Shown: positions 22,065 to 28,214 of the stretch, piece after piece | How positions within the stretch are numbered: position 1 is the stretch's first letter | How the letters are laid out: each line of letters starts with the position of its first letter | Source: Saccoglossus kowalevskii | Taxonomy: Eukaryota > Hemichordata > Enteropneusta > Harrimaniidae | Assembly: GCF_000003605.2 (NCBI RefSeq) | Contig: NW_003122930.1 | Coordinates: 43,223-71,436 of the forward strand | Length of the DNA: 28,214 nucleotides | Direction of reading: 5' to 3' | Translations under genes and position numbers: made by a program | Notes under the pieces: model-generated | Databases searched by the model: none | What the model saw: only the letters and a program-made list of their open reading frames with translations | What the model was told of the DNA's origin: nothing

Positions 22065-22157
22065 ATGGCGACGTCCTACAAGAAAACACCCGTTCGCTTG
22101 CCCAGTGAATTCGGAGAAACATACTCGCGAGATAAGACGTACTGGCAAAATCTTGAG
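22065..22157 (+). CDS. UTP15: UTP15 exon 1
   Basis: Thirty-one codons from MATSYKKTPVRLP to TYWQNLE precede donor GAG|GTATTT. The start codon sits in a good animal context (AAAG ATG G: A at -3, G at +4). The peptide matches the family N-terminus in length and in the pattern ending YWxN. The donor is the weakest of the gene (GTATTT). Confidence 0.93.
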
Positions 22158-25100
22158 GTATTTGATTTTAAGTTGATCTGATTTGAGTTTGCAGTTGCAT
22201 TAAGTAAACAACGGGCCCAGTTATTGTGTGTACCTTGTCAACCTTGTACGCACGTGGTATGAATGGAATGATGTCAACATAACCAGGGATAATAACACAA
22301 TCTCGGAACACGATCAAGTCAGTGTAACGACAATAACGTGATTGTTTGCTGAGCAGTGTTGTCATCGCGGGTAGTTTGGAGAATAAAAAAAAACGTCATG
22401 GTTATCCTAGATCACTGATGTCAACTTTGCATAATAAGGGGTTGACCACTATATATTGGGGGGGGGGGTACAGTCACGCGTGTCGTAGTTTTTGTCAGAA
22501 ATGTACATACTGGGGTTACACGGCAAGCACTCCGTCCTAATTATTGCGAAGTTTTTTTTTATTTTAAAATTGTCCTTCCATTTCAACAAAACCACAAAGA
22601 TGTATATTTTCAAATTGTTGGCGTAATGTTTATAGGGTTTTTCCTAAAGAGTTTGCCAAGTTCCATGCAAATCTTGTTTGCTCATGCTGTAAGATTGAGT
22701 GTACATATACTATTTTAATTTTGACTATCATTTCTGTTGATGTCTGCCAAGTGCGTAATTTTACTGTAGTATTTTGTTTTTCTTTAAGTTTCCCATTACA
22801 GTCAAAGAATACAGTGCTATAAGCAATATACACTACTCACCTGTTGAACCTCATAATTATGCTGCGACAAGTTCATCCAGGGTAAGGTCACACTATTTTC
22901 CAACCATTACTTGTTTTTTTTTGTTTTTTTTATTTAGAGTATCCCTCAATAAAAGAAATGGATTACATGCTTGTCAATTAATACAAATACTGTTTTGTCT
23001 ATTGCTTTCATTTCAAGCGAGACAAATTTGTGCGAGTAATAGAATTTTGTGGTAGTTTTTAACAACAGACAATGACAATCCGGTTTCGTCATTTACAACT
23101 TTTTTATTTGTTTTCTGTATTTTGTAAACTCAGGTAACATATACTTTCTGATATTTTTGTTTTCGCAGGTTCAGATTTATAGTCCACAAACAGATGAAGT
23201 GGTGAAAACCATCTCTCGATTCAAAGACACAGCATATTGTGGATGTTTCCGAAATGATGGCAAACTACTGATTGCTGGTGGAGAGGAAGGTCTTGTCAGA
23301 TTGTTTGATCTTGGTAGCCGATCCATTCTCAGAACTTTCACTGGTCATCAGAGGTAAGTCACCATGGAAACACTACCGACCTTGAAAAAAAAATTCTGAT
23401 TATCACACATACCAGTTAAAGTTCTGCATGTCACAGCTTTTTTTGTTGGCAATGTCAAATAAATTGAATAAACAATAGAAAAAGAAAAAAATTACATGAA
23501 AAATGAAACAAAAAACACTATTTTTATACATTTCAAATTTTCTAGGCATTTCTTCAATACCTTGTTTTGTTTTTCCAATTTTATTCTTGTAGAATTTATT
23601 AATAATTGACTTGGGCTGTAATTCTCAAAAATGCCACCATATCCGCAAGCGATTGCAGTTCTTGAGAACTTGCTTGATTGGTATGAACTTGTGAACTTGT
23701 TCATGATATACAGAAATATGTATAAATTGCTGCATATGCCTCTGTCATATTTTGCAGGCCTGTCCACGTTAATAGGTTTACATCAGATAACGTCCACATT
23801 ATTTCGTGCAGCGACGACAAGACAGTCAAATATTGGGATATTCCAAACGAAACAGAAATCTCACATTTTGAGGAACATACTGACTACATCCGATGTGGCA
23901 TTGTTAGTTCTACCAGTAATGATTTATTATTAACAGGTGAGTTTATAAACCAGCAGGTCTTTTTTTTTTCTGTTTGGCTGTGTACCAAATTGAAGCCCAT
24001 GAAATTCAGCGGAAATTATTTTGGATATGAATATGCATACTGATTAATTTAATGTAGTGGCATGGAAATTACATAGCAAAATTTTGTAGCAGTGAATGTT
24101 TCATTTGTTATCTTTAAAAGAGTGGTTCAAAGCGACTTTCTCTGGGGTCCTGGGGAGTCGCTGACTTTTTCTAGGGTCCTAGGGAGTTGCAGTGAATTTT
24201 GTTGAATATCATCCTCATGATTGCTTCTAATGTATCAAATTTACATTCTTTGGTTCCTTCTGAACAATATATATACATACAAATATTACATTTTCAGAAA
24301 TGTGTTTTTCTGCGAACTAAATTTAGCCCTAAAATATGATGGCTGTATAAATAAATAAATATAGATAAATTATTTTTATATTGTAAAGTACAGCAAACAA
24401 CAAAGACTAGTATGACATGTCTTGTTACATTCAGTAACCTAAACGGAATGTCTTTTGGTATTTTCACTTGTCAGTACAATTTTATAATTTTTGTAAATCA
24501 TAAATTTTGTTTATGTGTGAAATGTGTTCTAATAGAGCAAATATGATACTTGTTAAATTTGTGAAACATATTTTTTTAATGAATTCAAATAAAGAATATA
24601 GAAATGTTCCATTTTCTCTTGTCAATTCACTACGTTCAATTACCCACCATAGTCTGGTCAGTCAAAATTACTATTTTGAACTGTAGGCATTAATCTGTGA
24701 TTCAGCCAATGACTGAGAGAGAAATTTTCAAGATTTTCACCTTACGTCAAAAACCACGTGACCGAGGCAATGAGGCATTGCCTTACAAGAAAGAAAAAAC
24801 TTGGTTGACGCATTTTGGCCACAATGTTGGATCCCTTTGTGTCAGCTTTTTAACTGTAATTAGTTCCTCTCATGCATGTCTTGTTTAATTTTTACCGATG
24901 TGTTGTTAGAAATGCATAGCAAGAAGGGTAACACGCCCAAGGCTCTTCATCATCTTTTTTTCTTGTCACCCCAAAGATCAAGCTTGCAACTCACATAGCA
25001 ATGCTATTTGTATTTACTGTGTGCGGGAATCAAGGTTTTGCCTAGTGATTGTTTTTTTTGTAACAACTGGGGTTCCGAGGCCTGGAATGCTTTCCAAGGT

Positions 25101-28100
25101 CGCTTGCAAATTACCGAGACTGACCACGTCGCTCTAGTTTGTAGTAATCGCTAGTACAGTAATGTGAGCTTGAATGAGTGGTGTGTAGCATGAGCAAAAA
25201 GTCCTCCTACTTGTTTTTGGTTGAGAACCTGCCGGAACAAATTGCGTCTCTGCGGTCAGGTAGACCAAATGCAGAGAGAGCATGTTGCAGTTGTCTTTTG
25301 TTTTGGCGAGCCGGAAGAAGCACACCAGCAGGATATATTTGCATGCATGATTTTGAGGGGACCAAGCAGGACAGGGATTTGTACATTAACATTTTACACC
25401 CCCCTCCACCCCGCATTCTGCCAGCCAAGGATCGCCTGTCGGACCCAGTGACAAGGGATTAATTTTGATTTCCTGAGTCCTGCCCCCACTACTGGTCAAT
25501 CCTCATTCGATGACCCGCAGCCGCTCCCAGAGGGGACCTGCCCGGCCATCACGGCTGGTGCAACAACGGGCGGCCCCCTCGGAGTCTGTTCTCCGTATTG
25601 ACTCTGTGAGCCACGCCTTGGGGTGAAGGGGGAACATCAATCCTAATGACCTGATGTTCAACCCCATCATCCTCGATCCTGAAACAGTCACTCTCGGTAG
25701 GACTGTCACTTCCGGGATCCAGATGGCGGGATCCAAAGCAATACCGACTGCAGGACCATCCTGGTCTGGCAGAGTGCTGGACGTAGTGGGGAACACACAG
25801 ACTATGTTGATGGGCGGACCTTGGTCCCCCGTGGAATAGAGGCCTAAGTCTTAAGGTAGGGTAATTCTAAGCTCAACCCTTTCCGCTGGACCAAGTGCTA
25901 CCCGATCTAGCGGTGTTTGAGACCGAAGCCAGCAGAGTCTGGAGTAAAAACTCGTGACCCATCGGATCGTTTAGTTCCTCTCCCGACCCCGGTACCACAA
26001 ATTTGTTGGTTCGGTGGGACATACAAAGAGGGTGGCCATGTTCATGGAATATTTTGACAGTTCAGTCAGAAATAACGCACGCACTGAGAGCAGAGTGGCA
26101 ATCCTCAACCTTTGAGTTGTAGCCAGCCCACTGGAACACGTTGTTTTGTGCTGCCAGAACTCTGGTGCATCAAAGGGGAACACACCAGCCCCTAGACCAG
26201 CAGACACAGCCATTGTTGGGACACCACACGGCTATGCGGGATATCCCGCAGTGTCATCTGGCTCTCGTGGCAGGGGCTGTCTTTGTACAGCGGAATGCAG
26301 TTTTGGGTGTTTTCACTGTGCGCACCACCGGCTCAGTTACGCAGGTTGGACCTCCCCCACCCTCTTCATTTTTGAGAATGGAAGAAGCAGTCTCGGTGAT
26401 TCGGGATCCCACTTACCAGTTGGTACAGGTGAGACCCACGAGCCAGTTTGACTTCTGCCAAGGGCAAGCGGTAACTACCCCAAGCTGACAAAACGTAACG
26501 AACAAAGCCTCGCTAGATTTGAGCGATTTGAGTGTGGAAACAGGTGGTGCTACTGCTGTTGCGCAAGGCGTTGGTACACACCGTTTCTTCACTGGTCTCA
26601 ACTACGTGGTCATAGGTAGAGGGTATTATCCTGGTCTGGGTTTGGTATCATTTTCGGCGTCTGACTCTGCCTACAGTTCAAAATAGTTATTTTGACTGAC
26701 CGTAGTCTATGGTGGGTAATTGAACGTATTGAATTTAGGCAGAGAGTTCTCAGAACCCACCTATTCACATAGTTCATACCCACCATAGACTCCGGGTCCC
26801 CCCCGACCACCCAATTTTTTCCGTAGCTTTGGCTTAGTCCTTGGTGCTAAGAAAAAGAACCAGACTGAGGAGGAAGACAATATGGCACCGCCTCATTGCC
26901 TTTGTCACGTGGTTCCTGACGTAAGGGGAAAATCTTTAGATCATGGGTATTTCCTCTGACCTAGATTTCTCTCTCCGTCATTGGCTGAATCGCAGATTAA
27001 TGCCTACAGTTCAAAATAGTCATTTGGACTGACCGGAGTCTATGGTGGGTATGAACTATGTGAATAGGCGGGTTCTGAGACCCCTCTGACTAAATCAGGT
27101 TCATTGTTACACTGATCTATGTGTCCAAGGTACTGTATTTGATGTGATGACAAGAGTGAATTTGACAGAACACTATTTGACTGAAAAATAACAGTATTGT
27201 GTCTCTCGCTCTACAAGATCCTGGATGCCATATCGAAAGCCACAATCATGTCAATTTGTCTATTCCAGGTTCATATGACCATACTGCGAAATTGTTTGAT
27301 TTCCGAACACAGAGCAGCGTGTTGTCTGTGGATCATGGCCAACCAATAGAGTCTATAATTATGTTTCCAAACTGTAGCATGTTCCTTACTGCAGGTGAGT
27401 GCATTGAACTGTTCATTTCTCGAATCAACATAATTGCAGTGTACCGGCCACTCATTGGTAACATTTGAGAAGGTCAATTGCAGAAACTGAAATGAAAAAA
27501 AAATATTGTACTTGTGATTTTATTGAAAAAAAACATGCAGTACAAACTCATTTCGACATTAAAGAAAAAAAATCCAGACACCAATCATTTCTTCCACAAC
27601 CTCACTTATTTACGTATTTTTAAAAATGGCTTGTGATTGCATGTATGAAGTCTGATTAAAATCTGATGTAATTGCATCTTTTTGAATTACTATCCAGTTA
27701 CTACAGTTTTAATGGTTCAACAGCCAATTAAAGCTCATATTAAAGGTCACTTTCATTAATTAATTAATTAAGGTCTGCTCATTTTGTAATTGCTGTCCTC
27801 AACAAGTTCTCATCTTCGTGACTCATTTAATTTTTGTTTGCAGTATCCTGTGATCACCACAAGAAAGCTGTGGTTAAATACGCCAATATTGTTGTATTCT
27901 GTAGTATTTCGCAAATGCATCAATCAGCATGTCTCCCTTCGAATACAATGAACCAATCAATCTATTTGTTGTAGCAGGTGATCAGTGTCCTCATTGTAAA
28001 ACAAGCACTGATTGGTCATTCACTTTCACTACTCATGAGTATTAAAATCATAATTCTAGAATGCATGATTAGTTGGTGTATTTTGCCACAATATGCTTGG

Positions 28101-28214
28101 AGTGTAGCACAAAAATACTATGCCAGGAAATAATACAAATATAGATATAAATTTTGATGAGAATGTTGACATTGTTTGCTTCAGTGGTGTATCCATTAAA
28201 GTATGGGATGTCTT
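22065..28214 (+). CDS. UTP15: UTP15 small-subunit processome component (gene model, 5' part; truncated by window end)
   Basis: UTP15 is a nucleolar WD40 protein of the t-UTP/UTP-A subcomplex. It supports rDNA transcription and early 18S pre-rRNA processing. Six plus-strand exons were found: 22065-22157, 22789-22881, 23169-23353, 23758-23936, 27269-27394 and 28185-28214 (cut by the edge). Diagnostic stretches are FPITVKEYSA, SRFKDTAYCGCFRNDGKLL, KTVKYWDIPNETEI, EEHTDYIRCG, GSYDHTAKLFDFRTQ and VDHGQPIES, all at the expected places in the UTP15 propeller. About 235 residues of a family length near 520 are present. The remaining WD repeats and the C-terminal UTP15 domain lie to the right. Junction phases are 0, 0, 2, 1, 1; the last junction has a one-base conflict (see findings). 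Confidence 0.95.
22158..22788 (+). other. UTP15 intron 1
   Basis: 631 bp of intron, GTATTT to TTTAAG. It includes an A-run and a G-run (around 22461-22468). Nothing else was seen. Confidence 0.85.
22789..22881 (+). CDS. UTP15: UTP15 exon 2
   Basis: Thirty-one codons lie between TTCTTTAAG and AGG|GTAAGG, phase 0 at both ends. The product, FPITVKEYSAISNIHYSP through AATSSSR, forms the first strands of the WD40 propeller. The acceptor has AAG rather than CAG but a good pyrimidine tract. Confidence 0.95.
22882..23168 (+). other. UTP15 intron 2
   Basis: 287 bp of T-rich intron, GTAAGG to TTCGCAG, with no other feature. Confidence 0.85.
23169..23353 (+). CDS. UTP15: UTP15 exon 3
   Basis: 185 nt, from GTTTTCGCAG to CAGAG|GTAAGT. 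It encodes VQIYSPQTDEVVK, the family hallmark SRFKDTAY, and a WD blade ending GLVRLFDL followed by the next GH motif (TGHQR). The final Arg codon is split 2+1 with exon 4. Confidence 0.97.
23354..23757 (+). other. UTP15 intron 3
   Basis: 404 bp of AT-rich intron, GTAAGT to TTTGCAG, with no other feature. Confidence 0.88.
23758..23936 (+). CDS. UTP15: UTP15 exon 4
   Basis: 179 nt, from CATATTTTGCAG to ACAG|GTGAGT. The exon completes the Arg codon, then encodes a WD blade with DDKTVKYWDIP and the following EEHTDYIRCG. It ends in LLLTG with the Gly codon split 1+2. This frame differs from the longest open frame over the same bases, which is a shadow. Confidence 0.95.
24624..24782 (+). repeat. 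Left terminal inverted repeat of the composite element
   Basis: It pairs as an inverted repeat with about 26884-27080 over most of its length, with scattered substitutions and a roughly 25-bp insertion in the right copy around GGTCAGAGGAAATACCCATG. Its outer ~65 bp also pair with the internal copy at 26669-26738. Confidence 0.8.
26121..26686 (+). pseudogene. Long, once-interrupted open frame in the GC-rich core of the element
   Basis: One frame is open from just after a TAG near 26118-26120 to a TAG at 26684-26686, broken only by a TGA at 26486-26488. The 65 codons after the TGA end within the internal terminal repeat. The peptide includes HLALVAGAVFVQRNAVLGVF and, after the stop, NYVVIGRGYYPGLGLVSF. 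I do not recognise a family. GC-rich DNA is often open by chance, and a minus-strand frame over 25503-26213 is also open apart from two stops, so the coding direction is uncertain. Confidence 0.25.
26669..26738 (-). repeat. Internal copy of the element end (first of a back-to-back pair)
   Basis: Read in reverse, TACGTTCAATTACCCACC and TTTTGAACTGTAGGC match the left terminal repeat closely, including bases outside CCCACC. It is therefore the closer partner of the left end. Similarity stops abruptly at the GCCTACAG side. Confidence 0.75.
26748..26795 (+). repeat. Internal copy of the element end (second of the pair)
   Basis: TCTCAGAACCCACCTATTCA followed by CATAGTTCATACCCACC matches the reverse complement of the far right end with about one difference. 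Similarity ends after GACTCCGG. Confidence 0.75.
26884..27080 (-). repeat. Right terminal inverted repeat of the composite element
   Basis: This is the inverted partner of the left end and, in its outermost ~48 bp, of the internal copy at 26748-26795. Confidence 0.8.
27269..27394 (+). CDS. UTP15: UTP15 exon 5
   Basis: 126 nt, from GTCTATTCCAG to GCAG|GTGAGT. It encodes GSYDHTAKLFDFRTQ, then VLSVDHGQPIES and ends FLTAG with the Gly codon split 1+2. GSYDHT and HGQP-ES are strongly conserved in UTP15. Confidence 0.96.
27395..28184 (+). other. UTP15 intron 5
   Basis: 790 bp, consensus donor GTGAGT to TTGCTTCAG. It is AT-rich with an ATTA tract near 27755-27772. An exon-like acceptor at about 27843 leads to no WD40-like peptide. 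Confidence 0.8.
28185..28214 (+). CDS. UTP15: UTP15 exon 6 (partial, cut by window end)
   Basis: After the acceptor GTTTGCTTCAG, the frame beginning at 28186 reads GVSIKVWDV, a clear WD40 blade end matching the family's AGG-x-x-(V/I)KVWD. Only one base precedes this frame after the AG, whereas exon 5 with its consensus donor requires two, so the junction as written is out of frame. Confidence 0.8.

Larger units (their letters stand above)
24624..27080. mobile_element. Composite inverted-repeat element with GC-rich core, in UTP15 intron 4
   Basis: Four related end sequences share CCCACCATAG(A)CT and a flanking TTCAC-TA-GTTCA block. The left end (about 24624-24782, +) matches the far right end (about 26884-27080, -) over roughly 150-190 bp. 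Shared landmarks are ACTATTTTGAACTGTAGGCA, ATTCAGCCAATGAC, CCTTACGTCA and ACCACGTGAC. Two shorter ends lie back to back inside, at about 26669-26738 (-) and 26748-26795 (+). The simplest reading is a 2.1-kb element followed immediately by a 0.34-kb relative, or one element rearranged near its right end. No transposase was recognised and I could not find a clear target-site duplication. Confidence 0.7.
23937..27268 (+). other. UTP15 intron 4, carrying a composite inverted-repeat element
   Basis: At 3,332 bp this is by far the longest UTP15 intron seen here, and about 2.4 kb of it is the element at 24624-27080. Before the element there is a degenerate tandem duplication of about 30 bp at 24135-24195 (TCTGGGGTCCTGGGGAGTCG-like, then a second, diverged copy). 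Confidence 0.85.

Noticed and set aside
23631..23933. 100-codon plus-strand open frame over UTP15 intron 3/exon 4.
   Set aside because: It runs through the intron in a frame different from the conserved UTP15 reading of exon 4, so it is a shadow frame.
24697..24888. Open frame in the left end of the composite element.
   Set aside because: It lies mostly within the terminal inverted repeat, which is not maintained as coding in the other copies.
27844..27900. Exon-like sequence after TTTGTTTGCAG in UTP15 intron 5.
   Set aside because: The translation has no WD40 or UTP15 similarity in any frame, and no donor restores the phase at exon 6.

Overview
The window is AT-rich animal nuclear DNA. Its genes are split by GT-AG introns, it carries many short dispersed inverted-repeat elements, and it has no bacterial-style operon. 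Both recognisable genes, ARID3/dead ringer and UTP15, are conserved in metazoans. Low GC and the abundance of small foldback and MITE-like repeats suggest an invertebrate, quite possibly marine, but no sequence here fixes the phylum.

Layout. (1) Positions 1-4543 are the start of an ARID3 intron whose next exon lies outside the window. (2) A 73-bp minus-strand ARID3 exon (4544-4616) encodes helix 1 of the ARID DNA-binding domain. (3) A 12,979-bp ARID3 intron (4617-17595) is filled with repeats: a 37-bp minisatellite, a three-copy MITE-like family, a foldback family and an assembly gap. (4) A large minus-strand ARID3 exon (17596-18120) encodes the acidic/proline-rich N-terminus and the first residues of the ARID domain. 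(5) A short first coding exon (18967-18984) is inferred, with a GC box about 140 bp upstream. (6) A 2.9-kb spacer separates ARID3 from UTP15, so the two genes are divergent. (7) UTP15 (22065 to the right edge, + strand) is present as six exons covering the first ~235 residues of the WD40 propeller. Its fourth intron holds a ~2.4-kb composite inverted-repeat element with an unusually GC-rich core.

Function. UTP15 is a nucleolar t-UTP/UTP-A protein of the small-subunit processome. ARID3 is a sequence-specific transcription factor. There is no known pathway link between them; they are simply neighbours here.

Most notable points: two ARID3 exons too short to stand out as open frames; a small upstream ORF whose stop overlaps the proposed ARID3 start; a one-base phase conflict at the UTP15 exon 5/6 junction; an exact 50-bp duplication flanking a 50-N gap, which looks like an assembly artefact; and the composite element with an undescribed GC-rich core. 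I found no convincing new multi-gene system.
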